A stretch of DNA of 64,000 nucleotides, taken from Clavaria fumosa. Lineage: Eukaryota > Basidiomycota > Agaricomycetes > Agaricales > Clavariaceae. This document shows positions 1 through 10,600 of this stretch, in pieces; position 1 is the first letter of the stretch, and every line of letters begins with the position of its first letter. The notes below the pieces were generated by a model, which saw only the letters and a program-made list of their open reading frames with translations, did no database searches and was not told the DNA's origin. Location: positions 2,356,001 to 2,420,000 of the forward strand of contig OX637796.1 in the NCBI GenBank assembly GCA_951802425.1, given 5' to 3'. Made by a program: the position numbers and the translations under genes.

Positions 1-1084
1 ATTGTGGTTTTCAAAGCCTTGCAATCTGCACAATTCTGGGAACTACGAAATATCAGATGTGTGTCCAACATGTTACCCCTTGGTGCGTTATAATTTTAAT
101 TGTTGCATTTCAGCTACCATTCTCTCCTTGGTTGACAAGGCGACATCGAAGCCTGAGTCCCTCAACCTCCGCGCCTTACTCGCTCTTAAACCGTCGAATG
201 AGAAAGGAGTAATTGACAACACTGTCGCCAATACTTGCAAGAGTGTCTCATCAGCCGGTCTCAACAATATCCTGGATATGGTCGTTCAGGAAATGTCCAA
301 CCCTGCATACACGAAGCAGCGTTTATATTTACTAGAATATATTTCCAAACGATGCTGTGATCGCGTGAGCACGCTTTTCGTGGTTCTCCAAATGCCGTTA
401 ACAGTGACGGTTCGATGTTCACAGCCTACGTCGTTGCGCACGCAGGAACGCGATGGGATCTGGTCTCTTCTCGCGCAAATCCTTCAAAAATCTACCCACC
501 ACGATACACAGACTTCCCCAACAGTCTTCCACGCAATCGTCGCGGTCCTCAGTGGCCTGATACGACTCAGGAGGGACCTGGTCGTTCACAACCTCTCACA
601 TCTTTGTCATGTCTTCTGTCGACTGGTCCTCGCGCTGCGAAGTTTGGAACCTTGCCTGGGTGGCAAGCAGTCCAGGCTGGTGACGGACTCCCTGCCCGTA
701 TGGATCAACGCGACGGTTCAACCACTTGGCGCCGCGGAGGCTAAGGCTCTTGCGCGCTTGCTATCGACGCTTACGGCTAAGACCGTCCCACGTATGCGTG
801 GCGCAGCTTCTGAGCAGCCGCTCAAACTGGAGTCACTGGCGCTCCCTTTTGCCAAACATGCGGGATTCGTTCTCAAAGCATATATCGAGGCATCAAACGA
901 CCCTTTATGTGTGCTGTCATCCGACGTGCGGCGTGAGCTCCTGCCTGGGCTGTTCAGCTTGTGCGATATGCTCAAAGCTCATGACCGTGATTTCTTGATG
1001 ATTGCGCTTGATGCTGGCGGCAAAGCGACAATGCAGTTACTATGGACTGAGTATGTTAAGCAGAAGTATACCGGGAAAGGCTAG
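1..1084 (+). CDS. URB2: URB2/NPA2-type ribosome biogenesis protein, C-terminal part (5' end outside window)
   Basis: Only the 3' end of the gene is present. The last residues (a leucine-rich LFSLCDML helix, then HDRDFLMIALDAGGKA and a WTEYVKQKYTGKG ending) match the conserved C-terminal domain of Urb2/Npa2. That nucleolar protein is needed for early 27S pre-rRNA processing and 60S subunit assembly. The preceding sequence is leucine-rich and helical, as expected for this large repeat-type protein. At least two short introns are likely, near 81-113 and 367-410, because family-like sequence is interrupted there by GT...AG stretches. The stop is TAG at 1082-1084. The gene converges on RPB8 with about 120 bp between stop codons. 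The family call is confident; the exon borders are less so. Confidence 0.8.
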   Translation, partial: LWFSKPCNLHNSGNYEISDVCPTCYPLVRYNFNCCISATILSLVDKATSKPESLNLRALLALKPSNEKGVIDNTVANTCKSVSSAGLNNILDMVVQEMSNPAYTKQRLYLLEYISKRCCDRVSTLFVVLQMPLTVTVRCSQPTSLRTQERDGIWSLLAQILQKSTHHDTQTSPTVFHAIVAVLSGLIRLRRDLVVHNLSHLCHVFCRLVLALRSLEPCLGGKQSRLVTDSLPVWINATVQPLGAAEAKALARLLSTLTAKTVPRMRGAASEQPLKLESLALPFAKHAGFVLKAYIEASNDPLCVLSSDVRRELLPGLFSLCDMLKAHDRDFLMIALDAGGKATMQLLWTEYVKQKYTGKG

Positions 1085-1202
1085 CCTGATTGGCATGTAC
1101 AACTTCCATTGAAGTTGGATGGATGATAGCGCACTCGTTTTAGGCCCTGTATTGTATATTCAGTTAAATTGACAACGGGGAAATTTGTGCTCGGAATAAC
1201 AA

Positions 1203-1846
1203 TCATTTTCGCATCAAGAGATACACCGGATCTCCGAGAACGATACTCGTCATATGTCGGAAAGATCCAGTCAGAGACATCAGCAGGCCACCAAAAGAGG
1301 CGTACGCGGTGCTACAAAGGAGTCAGCATAGGGCCAAGATGACAAGGAATTGACTTGCACAATTTCTGACGTTGCGGAATCAAACTTATAAACCTGGTCG
1401 ACTCAAGGTGATACAGAGCGCCTTGATCTTGATTTAGCTAACTCACCTTGCCATACATGACATAGTCATAGTCTCGCTCTAGGCCGTGTTGCCCTTCCCC
1501 ATCGGGTCTCCATACGTCCCGATCCTTGCTTTCTGTGTCCGCAGCGCCACCCGCAGCGACCGACGCGGCAATCGACGCACCACCTTGTGCGAGAGACGAA
1601 GCAAGAGACAAAGCAAAAGTTTGGCCCACTTTCAGTGGAAACAGCTCGACGTTGTAGTCCAGCGAGAGGTCCATGTCGTAATTCTTAGAGTGCGCGTACA
1701 GGCGAGACACTAGAAGAGCGAATCAATAACTCAACGAGGATACGACCGACAAGACACGGACCACGGTCAAATTTTTTGCCATCTTTGTCGATGGCGTTAA
1801 TGGTGAATATGTCGTCAAATACAACGTAAGAGGATGCAGCAGACAT
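1203..1846 (-). CDS. RPB8: RNA polymerases I, II and III shared subunit RPABC3 (Rpb8)
   Basis: Four exons (1762-1846, 1447-1709, 1359-1393, 1203-1311) join to a 163-residue protein. It begins MSAASSYVVFDDIFTI, carries the signature RLYAHSKNYDMDLSLDYNVE and FPLKVGQTFALSLASSL, and ends TAYASFGGLLMSLTGSFRHM...YLLMRK. This is the small OB-fold subunit common to all three nuclear RNA polymerases. An alanine/glycine-rich insertion of about 20 residues follows the ALSLASSL segment, in the loop that varies most between species. Frame continuity needs the third intron (1312-1358) to have a GC donor (GCAAGT) and AG acceptor. No GT donor of sensible length restores the frame. Length and termini are normal for the family. 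Confidence 0.95.
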
Positions 1847-2085
1847 CACTAGAATTGTAAAAAATATCTTCCAAGTTTCGCGCGGTCACAACACATTACG
1901 TCATTCTCACCTAAGGTCCTCTTTACCATAGGAGTTCAACTCGTAATAACTTAGCAATGTATGGCCTGCAACCAATACTGTACAAAATATCGGCACGTCA
2001 AGAAAGGCGATGGCCGGCGTTGCAGTAGATAATATAGGGAGAAGACCAAGTCTACCATTGAACCACATCACGGAGAGTAAATTGT

Positions 2086-5000
2086 CTAGCCTCGATGGCC
2101 GCCCATAAGAAGCGCCATCAAGTCATGCGTACCCTGGTCATCGGGCAGAGAGTGATATTGCTGAGTCAAAACGTGTGGCATCATATGGGCTGGGTGTTGT
2201 TGCTGCTGTCGCATGTGCGCCAAACCGCTCAGCCCTTGTTGAGGATGGAAGGCACCACCATTCCTTAAACCGTTGTTCAGCTCCTGCGCTGGTGCTTGAT
2301 GAGGTGCGCCTAGTTCTAGGCTTCCCACAAGAGAGCCAGGCATCGAAGTCTGCCCTGCCGCGTGCTGCAGGTGATGCAGAGCTGGTGCAACTCTACGCAT
2401 CTGCATTCCACCATATCCTAGCGCCCCTGTGCCCAGGTTGCCGTATTGTTGAGCATTCCCGTTCGCATGCGTCGAGCCAAGCATCGTGTTTAGAGGCAAC
2501 CCAACTCCATTGAGGTAATGGTGTGTTGGCTCATGTGGCGGTCGGCCGCCAAGATTCGCTAGACCTGGAGGTAATCGTTGTGTAGGACTTAGTTCGGTCG
2601 TGCTCTGACTGTGAATCGGTGATGGGGCGCCGCGACGCAGGGGTTGCGTAGCAACATTGTTGCCACTCACAAGCCCTTGCTGGGCATATAAGGATGGATG
2701 AGGGGCCGTGAGCATCTGATCAAGACCGCGTTGAGGTATTCCATGCAAAAGATGTTGTCTGGAGTCGTCCGCGCGGTCTGGGTACATAGGTATGTTCTCG
2801 CCTCGGGTGCCCAGCCTGCGAAGCGCTGGCGCGGCGTCATCCGGATTGGAGCTTCTATCTTCCAAATGGTTATATGGTCCGTCAAGACGATTGCTAGCAG
2901 GCAAATGCGCGAGAAGATGATGGTTTAGTAAATTTTGCGGGGTGGGTGCATTGCCATTGAAAACCTGATTGAGGCCTTGAGCCTGTGAATCGAATTGGAG
3001 AGACCATGCCTTTCAGTCGCTAATCTATTATCATGGAGAGGCGACAGACCTGTGCGGAACTGTGCAACATCGCAAAAATATCGTTCATGGTCCTAACGTC
3101 AGAATTACTGGTGGGCATGTTACCAGCCGACCCGCCATCTTGTCGCTGCCCCGGTACCACAGACGAGGACGAAAGACTCCCAGAACCTTTTGCAAACTGT
3201 ATTGCGTCTCTGTTTCGGCCATCAAAGAACTTGGCAAATCGGCTGCCTTTATGTCCTGGGACGTTCCCATCAGAAGGGATACTCTGATTGGATGTCGGCG
3301 TTGACTGAATTGACGCCGATTGCGGAGTAGTAGGGGATTCACGAGCCCCCGATGGAAAAAGGCGAGAGCCCTGTGACGGACGGAATTGAGTAGGTGAAGT
3401 ACGGCCAAGAGAAGATGTGGGAGATTTCAGGTCCGCTCCTGGCACATTGGCAGCAAGGTCTAATGACAACGGATTTGAAAACAGCCTTGAGCCTTTACTT
3501 CCATCCAGCAAGGTTCCAATATCAACACCTGTCTGCCCTGCAGTCGTGGTCTCGTCACCGACCGAGGAGTGGCCTGAAAGCGGATGAGAATCGGCGGTGA
3601 CACTCGTTATGACAGCAGGATCAAGTGGGGGAGAAGGTCTCCGAAGGGTGGTAGGGGAGATGACTGGCGCGAGTGACACTGGGGAGACATGTGTTGATTG
3701 AAAGTCTGGGAAAGTCGACGAGGTGAATACTGAGCAAGGCAGACTAGTGGATTAGAGAACTGACTTCCGGAAGTCGAGCCCATAATGGCTCCAGGAGTTT
3801 GCTTGACGGTACCCACAATATTTCCGGACTTCCTCTTCTCTTCCTCTCGTGCCATCATAAGCCTGATAAGTTGTATGTCGTTGAGTGGTTCGTCGGATTG
3901 CGCAAGAGGGTCGTGGGATTTGGCGATTGGGACGTTGTCTGCACCCTGTGACACCATTTCCCCCTTGCCCCCCATGGCGCTGGTACTAGCCTTGCCTTTC
4001 TGCTCCTTTTCCTTCATGCCTCTCTTCCATGCCTGAATGCGATCGAGTTCACCGTCAGGCCCTTTCCCTCCGAGAATGCCAGTCCCCGAGCCGCTTGGAA
4101 TAGAAGCATCCATCCACGCGGGCTCTTTTTCGCGCTCTCGTTCCCTCGGGTCGTCTCTCATTTTCCCCTCGTCGGCAACCCCTCCCGTCTTGCGCTCGCG
4201 GCCTGAGCTCCGCTTCGATCGAGCATCGCGCTCTTCCAGAACTGTCAAACGACGGTCGTTTCGATCAGGGGTGTCCCATGTGGTCCTCTCGCGTTCCTTG
4301 ATGCGATCGAGTCGGTCACGATCCCGCTGGTCTCGTTCATTGTGTCGATCTCTCCTCGCAACCACTTTGTCTTCAAGTCTGCCATCATCCCGCCATCGGC
4401 GTGGATCATCTATTTCCCATTCTCGCAGTTCTTCCCTGTTGCTTTCCGGGTCGTGAAGCCTGTCTCTGCGACTGGTCGAAGGTTCTCGACGGGGTTGGTC
4501 AGAATTCCGAATTTGGGAACGGAGGCGTTCACTTTCATCGCGGTTTCGGCCGTCGTCATTCCCAGCTGTGCAAGTCAGGCAATCATCAAGCGGATGCAAA
4601 CTCGCACAGAAGCTCAGCACTCACAACCATTATGAGTTGATCGCACAAGGTCTGAAAGTGAGATCACGTTAAACGAGATTGGGGTCAATGCGGGGCTGAG
4701 AGCACCTTCTTCGCCAGCTTCCCCGAATTTATTGGGGTGGTGTGCGTGGTTAGGATCGGACTTGCGAAGCATTGCGGTTTCTGCTTGGCCTCCCAACCGG
4801 AGGTGAGATCCAGCAGAAGCTTGAGGAGCTGAATCCTTTTGCTTCGAATTGCGAAGGCTTATCAAATGCGAGGGCACCGCAAGACGGTCGCGATCGTATT
4901 TGTCGGATAGCTTGTGAAATGAGCACCCGGGAACGCTGCTGTTCACTCGATGGTACTTACATTCCGCAACCGTTCTTGACCTTCCTTATCCCGAAGGTCC

Positions 5001-5638
5001 CTCTCCCTGTCCTTGTTTGCATGTTCACGGTCGCGCTCGTTGGAACGCGACGATTGATGTTTAAAGTTACCCATTTGAGACGGCTGCGTGAGTGTAGCAC
5101 GATATACAGATCTTGACGGAATTTCTACAGAAAAAGAAAACGAGGTTTAGATTGTATAGATTGTGGGGAAGTCTGGACATGAGCAAGGGACATGCCTCCG
5201 TCTTCCTGATCTCGTCGAAACCTGTGCGGCAAAGTGTGTAATTTAGACGAAGGAGGAGTTATATGCACAGAAATGTACCTCCGGTCCCTTGCGCTGGGAG
5301 AATTGGACGTTTCTGGGTCCTTCTTGGTGAGGTTCTGCGCATTTTCTAGTCTGCAAGCTATGAGATGGCGACGTCATAATAGAGGTTTGAAAATTTCCCC
5401 ACCCAAACCAGTCCTTCAAAGCTGGCATACATGGTGGCGGCTGAACAAGAGGCGAGTCATACAAACGGACCAACTGGGCACGGCTATAGATCACGAGAGA
5501 AACAGGGAGAGCAGCATTGACCCCGCAACGTGCCGCGGATGAATTCAAGTCTATCGTTTCCTCGGCAGCGGCTTTCTGGACAGAAGTTGCTGGTACAGTG
5601 TCAGCATCAGGTGTGGAATCCTCAGGCTCTCTAGTCAT
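2086..5638 (-). CDS. eIF4E-binding protein, 4E-T-like translational repressor
   Basis: A multi-exon gene. Near residue 50 it has YSRAQLVRL, a canonical YX4L-phi eIF4E-binding motif, followed by SPLVQPPPCMPALKDWFG, as in the eIF4E-transporter (4E-T) family. The middle is rich in Arg, Asp and Glu (RDRHNERDQRDRDRLDR, WEIDDPRRWRDD). A later segment GSRFAKFFDGRNRD resembles the 4E-T block after the charged region, and the tail is Gln/His/Gly-rich. Members bind cap-bound eIF4E, displace eIF4G and act in mRNA repression or decay bodies. Clear exon pieces are 5403-5638, 5279-5350 and 5196-5221, then several down to the TAG at 2086-2088. I chose the MTREPEDSTPD methionine; an upstream in-frame Met at 5677 is possible. 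The intron 5125-5195 appears to be GC-AG. A fungal Eap1-type relative is the main alternative name. Confidence 0.75.
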
Positions 5639-6026
5639 GCTGGAAGGAGTCGGCGAACAGACAGACCAACGGTGCAATGGCGGGATTTGAAACGGGAATT
5701 TCTATATGAGGGAAGTGCCGAAATGAGGGAAATTTTATTCCGGCCGAGTCTTTGCATGCAATGAATTATTCTTTGAATTATATATTCTTGTGAGCCTCTA
5801 ACGTAGAGAAATTGGGAACAACGTTTGTTGGTTCGAAGAGAACAACCATCTGAATGTGAAGATTTGAGTTATACGGTAATTTCGTTTACATGTAACTTCT
5901 AATTTTTACGAGTTGTTCTTTAACTGGACTGTGTGCATCAGTCTGGCTTTCCCTTCCACCAGCCAGGGTCTATGAACCGCACCACAGTAAATTGTGCGAG
6001 CACGAAATTTCAGCAAGGATGCAGCA
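5639..6026. other. Intergenic sequence between the 4E-T-like gene and the transposon
   Basis: AT-rich stretch holding the presumed promoter of the minus-strand 4E-T-like gene. No coding frame or RNA gene stood out. It ends in an A immediately before the CTAG that I read as the transposon terminus, so it is the flanking host sequence on that side. Confidence 0.5.
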
Positions 6027-6035
6027 CTAGGAAGC

Positions 6036-6052
6036 GCCGACTGACAGTCGGC
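6036..6052 (-). repeat. Subterminal hairpin at the Helitron 3' end
   Basis: GCCGACTGACAGTCGGC is a perfect palindrome apart from its centre: a 7-bp GC-rich stem with a 3-nt loop. On the minus strand it is followed by GCTTC and then CTAG, putting it 9 nt from the proposed terminus. That is the position expected of the Helitron transposition terminator hairpin. Confidence 0.75.
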
Positions 6053-6056
6053 CGAA

Positions 6057-6068
6057 CCCTTGCTTGCA
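6057..6068 (+). repeat. Helitron inverted repeat, copy at the hairpin end
   Basis: CCCTTGCTTGCA here is the exact reverse complement of 13734-13745 at the other end of the element. It lies three to four bases from the hairpin. Chance pairing of 12-mers at both candidate ends is unlikely, so it supports the two ends belonging together. Confidence 0.7.
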
Positions 6069-6267
6069 CCACATCACAAATCGCATAGAGTTCATTAAAA
6101 AATGTGCTACGCTATAAGTAGGAAACAAGAAACAGTGTAAATGATAGGACTTCAAGAACAAAGGTATAAAAGATAAGATATTGCCATGATGATGGCGTGA
6201 ACAGTCTGCAGCTTTCATTGGTAGTCAATAACCGCTAGAGTCATAATGGTGAAAGCTTAGAACAGAC

Positions 6268-7355
6268 CTAAACGCAAGCCTTTTTCTTGCTAGGTGAATT
6301 CATGGGGTCAGTCGACATTGTCTTCCTTTTGCGAGGGGAAGGGGCGGTTCGCTTTGCCGGAAGTAGGATGCGCATAGACAGAATGTCAGGGACATATATG
6401 TCCAGCGGTTCTTTGCCATCCTTTGACCCAATACTCCAGTGCGAGAGGTTAAAGTATAGTTCGACAACTGCCCCTGCAAGCTGACTACGATACTCCGTTG
6501 GAGCAATAAGCTTGCCTTGAAGGTCATAAGCAGGGACAGGGATGACGCGGTGAGTATCCTTCATTTCCCGTAGGGCATCTCGAGCCTCTGCAGACCTGAC
6601 AGGCCAGTTATTAATCGTGTAGCCTGTCTCGTTTTCTAAGATTGCGCATCAGAGAGTGAATGCGAAGGCATTATAAAACATACCATCTGAATCTGACTCA
6701 GTCTCTGAACAATTTCCCTCTCCGGACTTCACTTCAAGCTCCTTCATTCTTTGTGTTAGCCTACTCATGTAAACGAAAGATGAAGATTACAAACCTCAAA
6801 CAAAACATGTCGAAGTTTCAGCCGCAGCTCACCTCCGATCACCCTATGAAGGAGACCGGACTTTTGCTTAAATCCCTTAGTAGCCGCTTGCTCCAGAAGC
6901 CATCCAATATTAGTGATGACCTCAGAGAATTCAGTGGCAAAGGGCCCAGCTTCCGGAGCGCCTCCAACACAGGTCAGCTTTACATCTGCTAATGTTGGGG
7001 CAGCCACATTAGGGCCCCGCCAGTTCCCACAAGAGACCAGCCAGAAGTCGTCATCGCTGATGAGAACAACTGCCGAGAGAATGGCGGGCACAGGGGCCAG
7101 AGGCGGCGGCGGGGCAGGCAAGGCCGGATCTTGAAGAGCTGCCTCGCGATCTTTGAGTGCCTGCTTCATGGCAAGGGCATCGGACTTTGCCACCACAACA
7201 TCGCAGCGCCCTTGTCGTTGCCAGATGACTTGGTCACGAACAGAACGGTCTCCAAGATACTGAGAAGATTCTAACATGCGAGTTCGGACAGAGGAAAGTT
7301 TTTCAGCAAGGAGGGATTCACGAGTTGGGAGCGTAGCTTTTTTAGCAGGAGGCAT
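6268..7355 (-). CDS. Helitron second gene: conserved-looking protein of unknown function
   Basis: Three exons join in frame to about 320 residues. The N-terminus is basic (MPPAKKATLPTRESLLAEKL). An Ala/Pro-rich linker follows (PALPAPPPPLAPVPAILSAV), then a globular-looking core with ISDDDFWLVSCGNWRGPN, an acidic stretch (ETESDSDENE), a second core (YTINNWPVRSAEARDALREM, KEPLDIYVPDILSMRILLP) and a basic tail (SPRKRKTMSTD, SPSKKKACV) resembling a nuclear localisation signal. I recognise no enzymatic motif. It lies inside the element, 241 bp from the hairpin end, and diverges from the Rep/helicase gene across a 284-bp spacer. Intact splice sites and frame over three exons suggest selection or recent insertion. 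It could be a captured host gene or a true transposon accessory protein. Confidence 0.7.
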
Positions 7356-7639
7356 AGTGAGCGTAGTATGGAAAGAAGAGTTAGGTATGCACTTCAGGAA
7401 ATGAATAGAACGCAGTGGATCTTATATGCGTTCAAGCTGGCCTGTGCGTTGTGCCTAGAATTTTTGACAAACAAAAAAAAATTAGGGCAAGGAAAAAAGT
7501 AAACCGAACAGAAAGCGAAGGAATTTATACTACTCAGGGTAGCATGCCCACTGTGCCTAGAAAAAAAAAAAGGAGAACCGTTACATTTGAGCGAGTTTGT
7601 TCAGCTTCAGCAGAATAGCCTGTACTGCAGGAATATGCC
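7356..7639. promoter_or_regulatory. Divergent promoter region of the two Helitron genes
   Basis: A 284-bp spacer separates the start codons of the minus-strand unknown gene and the plus-strand Rep/helicase gene. It contains two poly(A) tracts (around 7473-7482 and 7560-7571) and no long open frame. It is inferred to drive both genes from position alone; I identified no specific factor site. Confidence 0.45.
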
Positions 7640-10600
7640 ATGAATGCAGCAACAGTCCGAGACACGATATCAAGCCTACCTGTGAAAGATATCCTCAGCA
7701 CACTCCGTGGCAGTCTTTCCATACCTCGTGCACATCGTTGTTCAAAGGACGCACTGCTAGAATTTATTCTTACCCAGGCGTCTCCAGAACAACTTGAACG
7801 GCTTGAGGATGCAGCAGCAGGGAGGCTTCCCCACGAGCAGGCAGGGGTACCAGAAGAATGGCGATCTAGGAAGAGAAGGGGAGAGGAGGATTGCAGCATG
7901 CGACGAGTCGTGCAGAGATCAGAAGACATTCTAGAGCCATGGGATACATCAAAATATCTGGAACTTCCATCTCCCACAGAAATCAAAAGCTGCTACCGCC
8001 AATTCTACGAAGCAACATCCAATGAAGCTGTCAGGTCTTCAATTTGTGGTATCTGTGCTCTCGAAGTCAGCAATGTTGAAGTCACATGTCAGGCGCTAAG
8101 CCAACTGCCGAACTCGCATCGCCTGGTACCAAGAAACCCTCACCCCGCACATGATATATTTGATGGGAAACTCCTTGAGCCTCAGGGAGTCTGCAATCGA
8201 GCCGGCGTGATACTTGTCAAAACCTGTAGAAAATGTCTCCGAGACTTACGATCAAACAGTGATTTGCCCCCGAAATTCTCGCTTGCCAATGAGCTCTGGA
8301 TTGGGAGAGTACCATGGGCACTTCAAATACTTACTTTCCCCGAACAACTCTTGATCGCCTTGCTATTCCCTCGAGTCTACGTGTTCAAGCTCTATCCCAA
8401 AAATGTGTCAGGCAATCTCGATGGGTCAACATTACAACGTGGAATGCGAGGGACAGTCAGCACATACGAACTCAATGTTGAAGCGGTAGCATCAATGACT
8501 GAGGGCCACCTAATGCCACGATGTCCAGCAGTCTTGGCCTCTGTTATCACAGTAACTTTCATTGGGCTTGGCGAACTGCCGAGGCAATGGCTACGGAGCA
8601 CATTTCGTGTGCGAAGACATGCTGTCCATACTGCACTCAAATGGCTCAAGGAAAATAATCCCAAGTACTATGGCAATATCACTATTAGCTCAAGTCGGAT
8701 AAGCGCTCTACCTGACGATGACGTACCTGAGGAAATACTTGCTATTGTCCGACAATCAAATGATCCAGGACTTGTGGATCAGGAAGCAGAGGGATATGTT
8801 CCTACACACGAAGGTGAGCAAATTATCGACATCGCATTTAACATTTTACTGTAACTTTCAACTTACAGATGATGGACTATCGTCAATGACACAGGCCAAA
8901 GACAGCGCAGACTCACACATTACAGAACAGGCTGTTGCCACTAATCATACTGCCGACTGTGAAGGTGTGTGCAGTGAATATGATGAAAATGAATACTGAA
9001 ATATAAGTAGCTGAAGCCGATGTCATACCTTTGCAAGTCTCGGGCATACTCGACACAGATCTCTCAAAATTAACCATGAATGAGCTGACAATGCAGGGCC
9101 TTGCAAATCTTTGGAAGGATGGCCAAGAGGGCGGCTATGCTGTGCGACATGGCTGCCAGCCTGTAAATGATTTTGGTCAACCACGGGCAGCACGCAGTAG
9201 GACAGGACTTGAACCTAACAACACGCACCCAAACTTTTTTGAAAAGGCTTTCCCTTGTCTTTTCCCATATGGCCGGGGTGGTTTTGAGGCCAACCGTGAA
9301 GTCGCTGTTGATTTCAAGAGTCATGTCAAATGGGCTCTCCAATATTTTGACCGTCGCTTCCGCAAGCATGAGACTTTCCCTTTTGTAGCATTCGGAATCC
9401 AGCAGCGTCGGGAAGCTCTCATGTCTGCTCGACTACAAATGCGCAGGAAGAACTTTGAAAAAGATGCTCGAGTTATGGCTACTGTCACCTCTCAGAAGCT
9501 TGAGCATGCCCGCCAAGAAGAGGCAAAAGGCCTACCTATCTCAGACTCAGCAGTTCGTCTGCTACGGCGCCATGTTTGTGCAACAGCTGGTCGAGTAATG
9601 GGTTCAGATCAATCACGCTATCAGCTTCGCAGCAAAATTTGGTCTACCTCGATTATCCTTGGCCCACCCTCACTCTGGATAACGATTAATCCTTGTGATC
9701 TGCATGATCCCATTGCCCAAATTTTCGCAGGCGAGAATATTGACCTGGATGCCTTCATGTCAAGTCTTGGACCTAATAAAGAGAAACGCGCTCAAAACAT
9801 TGCAGCTGATCCATATGCAGCAGCGAAATTTTTTCACTTTGCGGTTCAAACCATTCTCGAGACACTCTTTCAGGTCAAGGTCACTGCATTTCGGGTGAAG
9901 AGTCAGATGGGTGTTCTAGGTCTGGTATCTGCGTACTTTGGCGTCGTTGAATCGCAGGGCCGTGGGACCCTCCATCTTCACATGCTCATCTGGCTCAAAA
10001 ACACACCATCACCGGATGAAATCATTGCGTTACTTCGAACTGAAGAGTTCCGCGCACGAGTAGTTGCCTATATCAAGGCAAACCTCAGGGCACATGCACC
10101 GGGTTTGGAGTCTGAAGAGGCAATCAAGTCTCTGCCTGTTGAGAAAGAACTGGCATACAGCCGTCCTCCACATCCAGACTCACCCAACTATGATGCCCAG
10201 CTTGCAGATTTAGAAAAGCGGATCGCACGGGCTGAGCAGGTCCACACGTGCAAATTACGCAGATGTCTTGTGTTAGACAAGACTGGACACTATCGATGCA
10301 AACGCCGAGCACCGTTCCAATGTTCTGCAAAGGCTTTTATTCAAGAAAACGGCACATGGTGTCCTGAGCGACACTACGCATTCATGAATGGCTGGATTCC
10401 TGCAATACTTGTCAACATGCGCTGCAACAACGATGGAAAGCTTCTCACCAGTGGAGAGGATACACGGAATATAACTTTCTACGTCACAAACTACGCTGGC
10501 AAGAAACAGGGCAAGATCCATCAATTATCTGCTGTGATGGCAAAGGGATACGCATACCATCTGGACCATCCACGTGTCAATGTCGACGAACTCCAGGACC

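Noticed and set aside
5816..5850. GGTTCGAA-like motif considered as a tRNA B box.
   Set aside because: No matching A box or acceptor-stem pairing nearby; no tRNA gene was convincing anywhere in the window.
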